64,000 bases of DNA from an uncultured Ruminococcus sp. (GTDB lineage: Bacteria; Bacillota; Clostridia; Oscillospirales; Ruminococcaceae): positions 48,978-112,977 of the forward strand of contig NZ_CAMYUE010000008.1 of the NCBI RefSeq assembly GCF_947301925.1, read 5' to 3'. Numbering within the stretch: position 1 is the first letter of the stretch; every line of letters starts with the position of its first letter. Of the stretch, positions 36,788 through 45,870 are shown piece after piece. Both the position numbers and the translations under genes were made by a program. Below the pieces are notes generated by a model. It saw only the letters and a list, made by a program, of their open reading frames with translations. It was not told where the DNA came from and did no database searches.

Positions 36788-36900
36788 AACAGTATCGCTG
36801 TAACCGCACAGTCCCGCCATGGGAACGGTCAGCAAAAAGTATTGATCAAAGCAGAGACATATATATGCTTTTTTTATGGAACACATACACCATACACTAA
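36788..36900 (+). promoter_or_regulatory. Structured 5' leader upstream of the cpsB-like gene
   Basis: The leader can fold ACAG/CTGT at its start, then CCG..TCCC/GGGA..CGG, and near its end AAAGCA/TGCTTT followed by a T run, which looks like a weak terminator. I do not recognise a known riboswitch class. Confidence 0.35.
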
Positions 36901-36924
36901 AGAACAAAAGGATGACAACTGAAT

Positions 36925-37641
36925 ATGCTTACTGATTACCATTGCCATATTCTGCCGGGAATGGACGACGGAGCGTTCGATGTGGACACCTCTCTCAGCA
37001 TGATCGAGATCATGAAGGAGCAGGGCGTCGAAAGGATAATCGCCACACCTCATTTCTACGCTCACGAGGAAAGATCCCTGACAGAATACCTTATAAGGCG
37101 TGAGATCGCCTATGAGAGCATCGCGGACCTTGCTGCGGTGCCGGATATCATGCTCGGCGCAGAGGTCGCCGTAGAGCACGGTATATCAATGATACACGGG
37201 ATAGACAGGCTCGCAGTGGAGGATACGGGCTTTATACTGCTGGAGCTGCCTTTCCGCGACTTCGAGGACTGGATGTCCGAGGAGATAAATGCTATCGCTT
37301 CAGATCACGGCCTCACCGTGATACTGGCTCATGTACACCGCTATCTGGCGTACTATACACCCGAAAACTTTGAAAAGCTGCTGGAGACCGACGCAGTCTT
37401 CCAGTTCAACAACGAGGTCTTCCTCATGGACCGCGAAAGAGAACTGCTCAGACAGCTTGCAGAAAATAAAAAAAGGATAGTTTTCGGAAGCGATGCACAT
37501 AATACGGGCACAAGACGCCCGAACTGGGATATGCTTTTGGAGAAATGTGACCCTGAGATGATAGAGGCCTCAAATGATCTTATCGCACCTGCCGATAATA
37601 CCATCGAGGTCTTTACAGCCTGCGATACCGCAAGCGTCTGA
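36925..37641 (+). CDS. PHP-family tyrosine-protein phosphatase (CpsB/YwqE type)
   Basis: A 238-residue manganese-dependent phosphatase. It has DYHCHILPGMDDGA at the start (HxH metal motif), ATPHFY, GAEVAVEHG, LAHVHRY and FGSDAHNTG, all metal-ligand motifs of the PHP fold. In Firmicutes such enzymes remove phosphate from the tyrosine kinases that steer capsule and exopolysaccharide synthesis. No kinase is adjacent, but a WbpM/PglF-like enzyme follows by 49 bases, so the pair probably belongs to surface-polysaccharide control. AAAGGA lies 12 bases before the ATG. Confidence 0.88.
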   Translation: MLTDYHCHILPGMDDGAFDVDTSLSMIEIMKEQGVERIIATPHFYAHEERSLTEYLIRREIAYESIADLAAVPDIMLGAEVAVEHGISMIHGIDRLAVEDTGFILLELPFRDFEDWMSEEINAIASDHGLTVILAHVHRYLAYYTPENFEKLLETDAVFQFNNEVFLMDRERELLRQLAENKKRIVFGSDAHNTGTRRPNWDMLLEKCDPEMIEASNDLIAPADNTIEVFTACDTASV

Positions 37642-37690
37642 GGGGGTAAACATCTGTCAGCACATTTTTTGCTGATACGGGGGGATCTTT

Positions 37691-39634
37691 TTGAAAAAAT
37701 TAATAGGTAACTTCAGCTTCCGCAGAGTGGTGCTCGCTTTTGCCGACGCTTTTATCGTCGTAGCCGCCGCTCTTATCACCAACTTCATCCTGTCGTTCAT
37801 CGACGCGGATATAAGCCGTTCGGATATGCTCATGAGCTTCATGATCGGCTCCGTGACCTGCTGCGGCTGTCTGATGATATTCGGCGCCTACAACAAGCTG
37901 TGGAGATTCTTCCACAAGCGCGACTACCTCTCATGCGTGTACGGAGTGGTGTTCGGCTTTATCGCCGCAGGCAGCTTCGTATATATCATCAGGAACGAGG
38001 TACCGCTGGGATATCTGTGTCTCCACGCACTGATAACACTGACAGGCGTCTGCCTGTTCAGGTATCTGTTCAAGGAGAGCTTCGTGACCTTCTCGCGGAT
38101 AAGCTCCGAGGACGGACGCAAGCGCACTATGATCGTCGGCGGCGGACAGACCTGCCGCATGATACTCACAGAGATCGAGAACGCCAGAAGATCGCCCTAT
38201 GAGGGGGACAAGGTCTCGGCAAAGTACGATCCCGTGTGTATAATCGACGACGACAGAAGCAAGATAGGCTCCGAGATACAGGGCGTGACTGTGGTAGGCA
38301 CCACATCGGAGATTATAAAATTCGCGGATCAGCAGCATATCGAGCAGATCATCTTCGCTATCCCCTCATGCCTTGAGGACGAGCGCAAGAGGATACTGGA
38401 CATATGCTCGGGTACAAACGTCCCCGTAAAGGTGGTCCCATTTATCGGAAGCCTTATATTCGACGGAGGAAATACTCCCCTCCTCACCCAGATGCACGAC
38501 ATCAAGGTAGAGGACCTTCTCGGACGAGCCTCCGTGAAGTTCGATAACGAGGAGATACGCCGCTTCATACACGGCAAGGTCTGCATGGTAACAGGCGGAG
38601 GCGGCTCAATCGGCTCCGAGCTGGTGCGCCAGATAGCCAGGTACAGCCCCGAAAGGATAATCATAGTCGATATCTACGAGAACAACGCCTATGACGTCCA
38701 GCAGGAGCTGCTCATGGAATTCGGCGACGACCTTGACCTGAAGGTGCTCATCGCCTCGGTCAGGGACTATTACCGCATGGACAGCATCTTCGCCCGGTAC
38801 AAGCCCGATATCGTATTCCACGCCGCAGCCCATAAGCACGTTCCCCTCATGGAGAACTCGCCTATGGAGGCCATAAAGAACAACGTCATCGGAACCTTCA
38901 ACACCGCTACTCTGGCTCAGTTCCACAAGGTGAGGAAGTTCGTGATGATATCCACCGACAAGGCGGTAAATCCCACCAACGTCATGGGCGCTTCAAAGCG
39001 CTGCTGCGAGATGATAATACAGTACCTCTCACAGCAGAAGGACGGCTGTACCGAATTCGTCACCACACGCTTCGGAAACGTCCTTGGCTCAAACGGCTCG
39101 GTGATACCCCTTTTCAGAAAGCAGATAGAGTCGGGAAGAGCCGTTACCGTAACTCACCCCGACGTTATAAGATACTTCATGACTATCCCCGAGGCTGTCA
39201 GCCTCGTGCTTGAAGCAGCCGCCATAGCTCACGGCGGAGAGATATTCGTGCTGGATATGGGACAGCCCGTCCATATAGTAAGGCTGGCCGAGAACCTTAT
39301 CCGTATGTACGGAAAGACGCCATATAAGGACGTAGAGATAAAGTTCACAGGCCTGCGTCCCGGTGAAAAGCTGAAGGAGGAGCTCCTCATGGACGAGGAG
39401 GGACTTCAGAAGACCTCCAACGAGCTCATATTCATCGGCAAGCAGATACACCTTGACGGCGACGAGTTCATCAGCAAGCTGAGGACCCTGCGCAACGCCG
39501 CAAACGAAAATCTCAACGATGTGGCCATAGAGGCCCTCCATGATATAGTTCCCACATTCACCACTCCCGAGGAGTTCAACAGGGCGGAGCTTATCAAGGA
39601 GCACAAATTCACACTTAACGAAAAAAGAGAATAA
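37691..39634 (+). CDS. Membrane-bound nucleotide-sugar 4,6-dehydratase (WbpM/PglF/CapD type)
   Basis: 647 residues. Four membrane helices (about 12-120), a first Rossmann-like domain (about 140-270) and a C-terminal extended SDR domain with TGGGGSIGSELVRQI near residue 300 for NAD. The active-site segment reads STDKAVNPTNVMGASKR: the usual Tyr of YxxxK is Met, as known for the long membrane-bound members (the SMK triad of WbpM). It should dehydrate UDP-GlcNAc or a related sugar for glycan building. The start codon is TTG after GGGGG. Coupled to the cpsB-like gene upstream. Confidence 0.9.
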   Translation: MKKLIGNFSFRRVVLAFADAFIVVAAALITNFILSFIDADISRSDMLMSFMIGSVTCCGCLMIFGAYNKLWRFFHKRDYLSCVYGVVFGFIAAGSFVYIIRNEVPLGYLCLHALITLTGVCLFRYLFKESFVTFSRISSEDGRKRTMIVGGGQTCRMILTEIENARRSPYEGDKVSAKYDPVCIIDDDRSKIGSEIQGVTVVGTTSEIIKFADQQHIEQIIFAIPSCLEDERKRILDICSGTNVPVKVVPFIGSLIFDGGNTPLLTQMHDIKVEDLLGRASVKFDNEEIRRFIHGKVCMVTGGGGSIGSELVRQIARYSPERIIIVDIYENNAYDVQQELLMEFGDDLDLKVLIASVRDYYRMDSIFARYKPDIVFHAAAHKHVPLMENSPMEAIKNNVIGTFNTATLAQFHKVRKFVMISTDKAVNPTNVMGASKRCCEMIIQYLSQQKDGCTEFVTTRFGNVLGSNGSVIPLFRKQIESGRAVTVTHPDVIRYFMTIPEAVSLVLEAAAIAHGGEIFVLDMGQPVHIVRLAENLIRMYGKTPYKDVEIKFTGLRPGEKLKEELLMDEEGLQKTSNELIFIGKQIHLDGDEFISKLRTLRNAANENLNDVAIEALHDIVPTFTTPEEFNRAELIKEHKFTLNEKRE

Positions 39635-39730
39635 GACTATGCTTCTCATTCGGAAAACTTATATTTATTATTAGTGAGATCATTCTGAAAAAGGCTTTTT
39701 TCCATGCTTTTTTCAAGTCTTCAGGTTTAA

Positions 39731-39805
39731 TTTTTTCTATGGCAGAGCCCCTATAAAAAAATTTGCCCCCTTGTAAACTACAAGGGGGCTCTGTTATAGA
39801 AAAAA
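39731..39805. repeat. Nested inverted repeat with competing hairpins
   Basis: Outer arms of 21 bases (39731-39751 and 39785-39805) match at 19 positions. Inside, GCCCCCTTGTA (39765-39775) pairs perfectly with TACAAGGGGGC (39779-39789), and this right arm overlaps the outer right arm. The two folds exclude one another. It lies between the WbpM-like and FliB-like genes and may act as terminator or as a mobile palindromic element. Confidence 0.5.
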
Positions 39806-39832
39806 TCAGCTATAAAGTCTTTGGAAATGGGT

Positions 39833-39869
39833 TCGGGGAAGAACCTTTCCTCAGAAAGGTTTTCCCCGA
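39833..39869. repeat. Strong hairpin upstream of the FliB-like gene
   Basis: TCGGGGAA-AACCTTTC pairs with GAAAGGTTTTCCCCGA over 16 bases with a single bulged G and a CTCA loop. No T run follows, so this is not a clear terminator; it looks like a dispersed palindromic repeat. Confidence 0.5.
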
Positions 39870-39933
39870 CAATAAGTACAGGTTTTCTGCTTGAGAAGTA
39901 CAGCCGCTATTCCCCTTTGTTTTTGGAGGAAAC

Positions 39934-40974
39934 ATGATATACAGATACCCCGACTACTACCGCGACTTCCGCTGTATCGCAGGCGACTGCCGCGACAACT
40001 GCTGCAAGGGCTGGGAGATAGACATCGACAGTGACACCGCAGACTATTACGCCGCCGTAAAGGGCAGCTTCGGCGAAAGACTGCGCAGCAGCATAAAAAA
40101 CGGCTCCTTCGTCCTCACCGCAGACCAGCGCTGCCCCTTTCTCAACAGCAGCGGCCTCTGCGATATATACACCGAGCTGGGCGGCGACAAGCTCTGTAAA
40201 ATATGCTCGGATCACCCCAGATTCTATGAGTGGTTCGGCAGCTTCAAGGAGGGCGGCATAGGCCTTTGCTGCGAGGCGGCGGCGGAGCTCATACTCTCGC
40301 GGCCGTTCCTGCTCCGTGAGGAGGAGGCTCCCCCCGAGGACGCCGCCGGAGAATACGATGAGGAGCTGCTCTCTATGCTGCTGAGAGCGCGGGACGAGAT
40401 GTTCGCCGCTCTTGAAAGAGAGGATATCCCGCTGTGGGAGGCTCTCTGCCGCATACTGGATATTGCCGCGGAAATACAGGACTGCCTGGATATGCCCTTC
40501 CCCGACAGCAGTGCAGAGCTCCCCTGCTCCGGGACTCTGGGCAGCTTCTTCGCCTGCCTTTCGGAGCTCGAACCCATAGATGAAAGCTGGCAGCCCTATA
40601 TAAGCGCCTGTGCGGAGAAACTCAGCTCCGCCGCTCCGCACGAAAGCGGACAGGATATCCTGCTGAGACGGCTGGGAGCCTACTTCATATACCGCTACCT
40701 GCTGAAAAGCGTATACGACGGGCAGGTCCTCGGCTATGCCAAATTCGCGGTGTTCAGCCTAATCATCATCGACAGGCTGTGCCGCCTTGCGGAGGAGGGC
40801 TGCACTGCTGACCGCTGCGCCGGGATCGCAAAAAACTACTCCAAGGAAACGGAGTACTGCGAGGAAAATATGGCGGAGCTCCTTGAACGCTTCGGGCAGG
40901 AGCCCTGCTTCGGTACGCTCTCGCTGAAAAGCCTCATTGCCGCCTCCTTTCCCGAAAATGTGGACGGGAACTGA
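39934..40974 (+). CDS. FliB-like Cys-cluster protein (putative lysine-N-methylase)
   Basis: 346 residues with an N-terminal Cys cluster (FRCIAGDCRDNCCKGWEIDID, RCPFLN, LCDIY, LCKICSDHPRFYE), the YkgJ/FliB type thought to bind an iron-sulphur or zinc centre. FliB proteins methylate flagellin lysines. No flagellar genes are in the window, and ruminococci of this group are mostly non-motile, so another protein target is likely. TTGGAGGAAAC precedes the ATG. Confidence 0.8.
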   Translation: MIYRYPDYYRDFRCIAGDCRDNCCKGWEIDIDSDTADYYAAVKGSFGERLRSSIKNGSFVLTADQRCPFLNSSGLCDIYTELGGDKLCKICSDHPRFYEWFGSFKEGGIGLCCEAAAELILSRPFLLREEEAPPEDAAGEYDEELLSMLLRARDEMFAALEREDIPLWEALCRILDIAAEIQDCLDMPFPDSSAELPCSGTLGSFFACLSELEPIDESWQPYISACAEKLSSAAPHESGQDILLRRLGAYFIYRYLLKSVYDGQVLGYAKFAVFSLIIIDRLCRLAEEGCTADRCAGIAKNYSKETEYCEENMAELLERFGQEPCFGTLSLKSLIAASFPENVDGN

Positions 40975-41011
40975 AAAAATACCGCCAAATACGAAAAATA
41001 AGTGAAATTCA

Positions 41012-41040
41012 TTGCAATATCACGGCTATTGTGCTATAAT
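41012..41040 (+). promoter_or_regulatory. Promoter of the two LRR membrane protein genes
   Basis: TTGCAA (41012-41017), 17-bp spacer, TATAAT (41035-41040) with extended -10 TGC. Confidence 0.8.
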
Positions 41041-41095
41041 GTATAAGAATTAACAGCTCATCAGGGCTGTACAGAAATAATGAGAGGGTAATACT

Positions 41096-43435
41096 ATGTT
41101 TGACCGTAAAAAAATAGCCGCATTTGTGGCAGCGCTTCTCCTGTGTACCTGCGGAGCCGCTCCTTCGGCAGCCTTTGCAGACAACGAGACAGGGCCCGCT
41201 GCTGCGGCAGATGAGCCGGAGCCTTCCGTCACTACATATGATAACTGCATCGTCAGCGGAGACTTCATGTACTCAAAGACCAGCGAAGGCGACGCCCGTA
41301 TAGAGAACTGCACCGCAGCAGGCTCTGCCCTTGTTATCCCCGACAAGATCGACGGACTCACCGTAACGGAGCTGGGCACCACCGCCTTCGGCGACGTCAT
41401 GGACAACAACAGCTTCACCAGCATCGAGATACCTGCTTCGGTGAACTATATATCCGCAGACAACCCGTTCCTCTACTGCTCGCAGCTCACCGAGATCAAG
41501 GTGGCAGAGGGCAGCGAAAGCTTCTGCGCCGAGGACGGCGTGCTGTACGACAAGAAGAAGGAAACTCTTATCGCCTACCCTGCCAAGAAGGCAGGAAAGA
41601 GCTTCACTATCCCCGACGGAGTCAAGACTCTTTACGCAGCGGCTCTATATGATGCTGACCTTGCAGAGCTGAACCTCCCCTCGTCTCTTGAGGAGGTAAA
41701 CTACTTTGCCTTCGGCGACATGAAGTTCATGGAGAAGATAGACATGAGCGGCACCAAGGTGACCGAGCTGGGCTCATACGCCTTTTCACAGTGCAAGGCT
41801 CTTGAAGAGGTGCTTCTCCCCGATACCCTCGAGCATATAGGCGGAGGCGCCTTTGCAGGCTGCCGCAGCCTTGAGAGCATAACTCTCCCCGACGGCCTCT
41901 ATACCATAGGTCAGTACGCCTTCGTTGACACGGGACTGAAGGAGATAAAGGTTCCCGACACCGTAGAGGCTATCCAGTACGGAGCCTTCGGCTACTCCAC
42001 CAGCCATACAGGAGAATTCATCGCCGACAACGATTTCACGCTAATAGGCAGTATCGGCTCCGCAGCCCAGAGATACTCCGTAGACGCCGATTCCGACTAC
42101 GAATATGTGAATAACTTCAACTTCTTCACTCCCGAGGAATACGAGGAGCAGAAGGAGCTTCTGAACCTTGAAAGAATAGAATCAGGCGACTTTGAATATG
42201 CCATTACCGACGACGGAGCAGTGCTGCTTTCATGCAAGTCCTCCGAGGCAAAGCTGGAAGTTCCCGCAAAGCTTGACGGTAATACGCTGGTAAAGATATA
42301 CCCCACCTGCTTCACTCCCTGCCAGTCCACCGAGATAATCCTGCCAGATACCATCACCGAGCTGAAGGAAATGGCATTTTACAGCTGTGCAAACCTTACA
42401 TCTGTAACCGTTCCCGCAAGCGTAAAGACCATAGGCAATAATGTTTTCGACAAGTGCTCCGCTCTGGAGACCGTGGAGATACAGGGCGCCGAGACTATGG
42501 GCGAGCTGGTGTTCTGCGACTGCAAGAAGCTCAGAAAGCTCACTATTTCAGGCGATCTGAAGGAATGGAACGACGACGAGCCCTTCATTGACTGCAAGGC
42601 TCTCGAGGAGATAAACGTCACCGAGGGCGGAGGAAACTTCAGCTCCGAAAACGGCGTGCTCTACAACAAGGACAAGACCATACTCAAAGCCTACCCCGCA
42701 AACAAGGCAGACAAGAGCTTCACAGCTCCCTCAACAGTGAAGGAGATAGCACAGTCAGCCTTCTACAGCGCACAGAACCTTGAAAAGGTGGATATTTCCA
42801 GCGCTACAGTCATACAGGCCTACGCCTTTGAGCGCTGCGGCAAGCTGAAAAGCGTAAAGCTCTCCAAGAAGCTGAAAACACTGGGCTCCGACGCATTCTA
42901 TACCTGCGATTCGCTTGAAAGCCTGCGTCTGCCCAAGACCCTCAATGACATAGGCGCCTGCGCATTCGGCTATACCTACAGAGAGGTGGCCAATTCCGAC
43001 GATCCCGAAGCTACAAATGCTCTGGCCGAAAACTTCAGGGTTTACGCTCCCAAGAACTCCACAGCCTATAAGTACGCAAAGGGCTCGGGTATGACGGTGA
43101 TAACGGGAACAGTTGAGATATTCGGCAAGAATTACGATATACGCCTCCTGGGCTTCATAGGCGGACTTATATTGCTGCTCATCGCCATACTCATCGGCAA
43201 GGGCGTTGCAAAGAAAGCCAAGGCGAAAAAAGCTGCCAGGGAGCTGGAGGAGCGTAAGAAAAAGGCTGCCGAGCGCCGCAGCAAGGCCGCAGCCGAGGAA
43301 GAAGAAGCCGACGACGAAGAATACGACGACGATGAGGACATCGAGGACGAGGATTTAGACGACGATGATGGCCTGACAGAGGATAACGAGGAAGAAGATA
43401 ACGAGGACGAGGAGGACACAGATGATGAAGAATAA
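41096..43435 (+). CDS. Membrane-anchored BspA-like LRR protein with acidic tail
   Basis: 779 residues: signal peptide to about 26, two blocks of LRR_5 repeats (about 65-325 and 365-665), one membrane helix at about 688-706, then a Lys/Arg/Ala helix and a tail of about 45 residues made almost only of Asp and Glu. The repeats should face outward for adhesion or ligand binding. Two similar half-segments, both with an AEDGVLYDKKKETLIAYPAKKAGKSFT-like motif split into two stretches, point to an internal duplication. Its stop overlaps the next gene by 14 bases. Confidence 0.85.
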   Translation: MFDRKKIAAFVAALLLCTCGAAPSAAFADNETGPAAAADEPEPSVTTYDNCIVSGDFMYSKTSEGDARIENCTAAGSALVIPDKIDGLTVTELGTTAFGDVMDNNSFTSIEIPASVNYISADNPFLYCSQLTEIKVAEGSESFCAEDGVLYDKKKETLIAYPAKKAGKSFTIPDGVKTLYAAALYDADLAELNLPSSLEEVNYFAFGDMKFMEKIDMSGTKVTELGSYAFSQCKALEEVLLPDTLEHIGGGAFAGCRSLESITLPDGLYTIGQYAFVDTGLKEIKVPDTVEAIQYGAFGYSTSHTGEFIADNDFTLIGSIGSAAQRYSVDADSDYEYVNNFNFFTPEEYEEQKELLNLERIESGDFEYAITDDGAVLLSCKSSEAKLEVPAKLDGNTLVKIYPTCFTPCQSTEIILPDTITELKEMAFYSCANLTSVTVPASVKTIGNNVFDKCSALETVEIQGAETMGELVFCDCKKLRKLTISGDLKEWNDDEPFIDCKALEEINVTEGGGNFSSENGVLYNKDKTILKAYPANKADKSFTAPSTVKEIAQSAFYSAQNLEKVDISSATVIQAYAFERCGKLKSVKLSKKLKTLGSDAFYTCDSLESLRLPKTLNDIGACAFGYTYREVANSDDPEATNALAENFRVYAPKNSTAYKYAKGSGMTVITGTVEIFGKNYDIRLLGFIGGLILLLIAILIGKGVAKKAKAKKAARELEERKKKAAERRSKAAAEEEEADDEEYDDDEDIEDEDLDDDDGLTEDNEEEDNEDEEDTDDEE

Positions 43436-44942
43436 TTTCAGAAAGCTGGCCGCAGTCATCGCTTCGGGCATTATGGCAGCCTGCTGCCTTCCTCTCGGAG
43501 CCGCAGCGGACAACCTCCCCGGCGCCTCTGACGACCCCCTTTACGACGGATCTTTCTACTATGCGCTCAACGCAGACGATACCTACACCATAACCCAATG
43601 CTCTGCCACCATAGTTACAACAGTGCCCTCCATCAGAAACGGTAAGGCCGTTACTGCCATAGGCGACGAGGCCTTTGCAAACTGCACGGGCATAACAGAG
43701 CTGTCTATCCCCGATTCTATAAAGACCATAGGCAGCCACGCCTTTTACGGCTGTACGGGACTCCAGCAGGTAACTCTGCCGAATAAGCTGGAATATCTGG
43801 GCGACAACGCATTTTTCAGCTGCAGCTCCCTGACGGAGATATCCCTCCCAGATACTCTTACAAAGATAGAGCCCCTTACCTTCGCGCTCTGCGATAATCT
43901 TGCGGCTGTAGACCTCCCCGACTCCATAACCGAATTCGGCGAGTACGCCTTCTATCAGTGTTCACTGTTGAACAATTTCAGACTTCCCGCTTCTCTCACA
44001 AAGATCGGCGAGAACGCCATGGGAAGCTGGTTCTCCGTAACGGACATAGACGCCTCTGCCTGCTCCGCCTTCGTATACGAGGACGATATGCTTATGAGCG
44101 CCGACAAGAAGGACATATACCGTGTTTCCGTGGAAAAGAGCGGCGAGATAAATATCCCCGACGGAGTTTCCATTATCAGAGGCGGAGCCTTCTCCACCTG
44201 CTCGCAGATAACAGCGGTACACTTCCCCAATACGGTCACAGCCGTAAACGACGAGGCGTTCAGCTACTGCTCGGGCATTAAAAAGCTGGATCTCAACAAC
44301 GGTCTCCATACTATAGGCTTCAGTGCTTTTGCCTTCGATCAGGCTATAGAAACCGTTGATATACCCACCTCGGTGGATACCATAGACGAAAGCGCCTTTG
44401 CCTACTGCAAGAGCATGACCAGACTTATACTCCCCGAGGGAGTACAGACCATAGGCCCCAATGCCTTTCTCTCCTGCAACGGTATTACACAGGTAAGCAT
44501 ACCCAAGAGTGTAAAGACCATCGGTGAAAAGGCAATAGGCTACACGGTTCAGGACAAGGAATACAAGATTTCAGACGGCTTCCGGCTCAGCGTTTTCTCG
44601 GGCTCGGCAGGTGAAAAATACGCCAAGAGCTCGGGAATAGAGTATACCGTTACCGACAGAAACCTGAAGAAGGTGGCATTCATTGCCGCTATGATAGCTC
44701 TTGCTGCCATAGTCATAGTGTTCGCCGCAGTCCTCATGAAGCGCAGCCGCAAAACAGCTCCCGCAGGTGCCAGAAAGGCTGCCAAGGAAGCCAAGGAAAA
44801 GGCTGAGGAGAAGAAGTACAAGAAGATCATGAACGAGCCCGAAGAGGACGACGATGACGAGGAGTACGATGAGGACGAGGACGACGAAGAATACGACGAA
44901 GATGATGATGACAGCGATGATGACGACGAAGAAGAAGAATAA
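43422..44942 (+). CDS. Membrane-anchored BspA-like LRR protein with acidic tail, paralogue
   Basis: 506 residues with signal peptide to about 28, LRR_5 repeats at about 60-395, a membrane helix at about 418-440, a basic Ala/Lys segment and a long Asp/Glu/Tyr tail. Same plan as the gene before, but shorter. The frame has two ATGs (43422 and 43425); GGAGGA at 43411-43416 suits either. The overlap with the upstream stop means translational coupling, so the two are made together. Confidence 0.85.
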   Translation: MMKNNFRKLAAVIASGIMAACCLPLGAAADNLPGASDDPLYDGSFYYALNADDTYTITQCSATIVTTVPSIRNGKAVTAIGDEAFANCTGITELSIPDSIKTIGSHAFYGCTGLQQVTLPNKLEYLGDNAFFSCSSLTEISLPDTLTKIEPLTFALCDNLAAVDLPDSITEFGEYAFYQCSLLNNFRLPASLTKIGENAMGSWFSVTDIDASACSAFVYEDDMLMSADKKDIYRVSVEKSGEINIPDGVSIIRGGAFSTCSQITAVHFPNTVTAVNDEAFSYCSGIKKLDLNNGLHTIGFSAFAFDQAIETVDIPTSVDTIDESAFAYCKSMTRLILPEGVQTIGPNAFLSCNGITQVSIPKSVKTIGEKAIGYTVQDKEYKISDGFRLSVFSGSAGEKYAKSSGIEYTVTDRNLKKVAFIAAMIALAAIVIVFAAVLMKRSRKTAPAGARKAAKEAKEKAEEKKYKKIMNEPEEDDDDEEYDEDEDDEEYDEDDDDSDDDDEEEE

Positions 44943-44946
44943 TCAA

Positions 44947-44977
44947 TAAAAAAAGACGGCTTAAAGCCGTCTTTTTT
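44947..44977. terminator. Shared terminator of the LRR pair and iscU
   Basis: AAAAAAGACGGC TTAAA GCCGTCTTTTTT symmetric hairpin, able to end both converging transcripts. Confidence 0.88.
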
Positions 44978-44978
44978 A

Positions 44979-45395
44979 TTATTCCTCGGGTTCCTTTATC
45001 TCGCCGACTATGGGAAGCGGATCTATGCCCTGTCTTGTATAATAGTCCGAAAGAGCTGATCTTACGGCCTGCTCTGCAAGCACCGAGCAGTGTATCTTTA
45101 CAGCGGGAAGTCCGTCAAGAGCCTCCACAACGGCCTGATTTGTCAGCTTCAGCGCGTCCTCGATAGACTTGCCCTTGATAAGCTCCGTAGCCATGGAAGA
45201 TGTGGCAACAGCCGCTCCGCAGCCGAAGGTCTTGAATTTTGCGTCAGTGATGATACCGTCGTCTATCTTCAGGTACATCTTCATTATATCTCCGCACTTG
45301 GCGTTTCCGATCTCTCCTACTCCGTCAGCGTCCTCGATCTCGCCTACATTTCTCGGATTTGAGAAATGATCCATTACCTTTTCACTGTATAACAT
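44979..45395 (-). CDS. Iron-sulphur cluster scaffold protein (NifU/IscU N-terminal type)
   Basis: 138 residues. The three conserved Cys positions are present: GNAKCGD, KTFGCGAA and KIHCSVLAE. The start MLYSEKVMDHFSNPRNVG is also typical. It receives sulphur from the cysteine desulfurase encoded upstream and hands Fe-S clusters to target proteins. It is last in a minus-strand run after iscS and the EF-Tu-domain-2-like gene. AAAGGAG precedes the ATG. Confidence 0.95.
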   Translation of the reverse strand: MLYSEKVMDHFSNPRNVGEIEDADGVGEIGNAKCGDIMKMYLKIDDGIITDAKFKTFGCGAAVATSSMATELIKGKSIEDALKLTNQAVVEALDGLPAVKIHCSVLAEQAVRSALSDYYTRQGIDPLPIVGEIKEPEE

Positions 45396-45441
45396 AGCAA
45401 TTACTCCTTTGTTATTATTTCGGAACTTACCGCCGCAAAGC

Positions 45442-45846
45442 CTACTGCTTCTTGATGATGTCGTTCCTGCCGATCTGCTTTCTGTCCACGTCCTTCAGCA
45501 TGAACGCGGCATTGGCTCCCTCCGAGACCGTATTGCAGACCTTCCTGAACTGCTCGATGCCTACTATCTCGGTATATATCTCGTCCTCTCTGCCGCGGAC
45601 TATAACTACCTTGTCGCCCACGGTGAAAACGCCGCCTGTAACGGTCCCCACCGCAACAGTGCCTCTGCCCGTGACAGTAAATACATCGCTCACAACGAAT
45701 TCGGCATATGTGCCGTCGGCAACTCCCGACTGAGGAGTATAGTATTCCTCGTATTCGCGGAGCTCCCTTTCGTCGTCCGTAAGAAATTCATGGTTTCTGG
45801 GCTCCCTGTTCAGGAGCTTGTCCTTTAAATTATCTAATATTCCCAT
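45442..45846 (-). CDS. EF-Tu domain-2-like small protein between iscS and iscU
   Basis: 134 residues. The core (about 45-120: FVVSDVFTVTGRGTVAVGTVTGGVFTVGDKVVIV...VGIEQFRKVCNTVSEGANAAFMLKDVDRKQIGRNDII) matches the beta-barrel domain 2 of EF-Tu-like factors, including the TGRGTV and GDxV turns. There is no GTPase domain. The N-terminal 45 residues are acidic and helical. The frame has an ATG at 45852 as well, but spacing from GGGGTG favours 45846. It follows iscS by 24 bases. A role in the Fe-S pathway is suggested only by position. Confidence 0.75.
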   Translation of the reverse strand: MGILDNLKDKLLNREPRNHEFLTDDERELREYEEYYTPQSGVADGTYAEFVVSDVFTVTGRGTVAVGTVTGGVFTVGDKVVIVRGREDEIYTEIVGIEQFRKVCNTVSEGANAAFMLKDVDRKQIGRNDIIKKQ

Positions 45847-45870
45847 AGTCATACACCCCGTTGTTATGGT

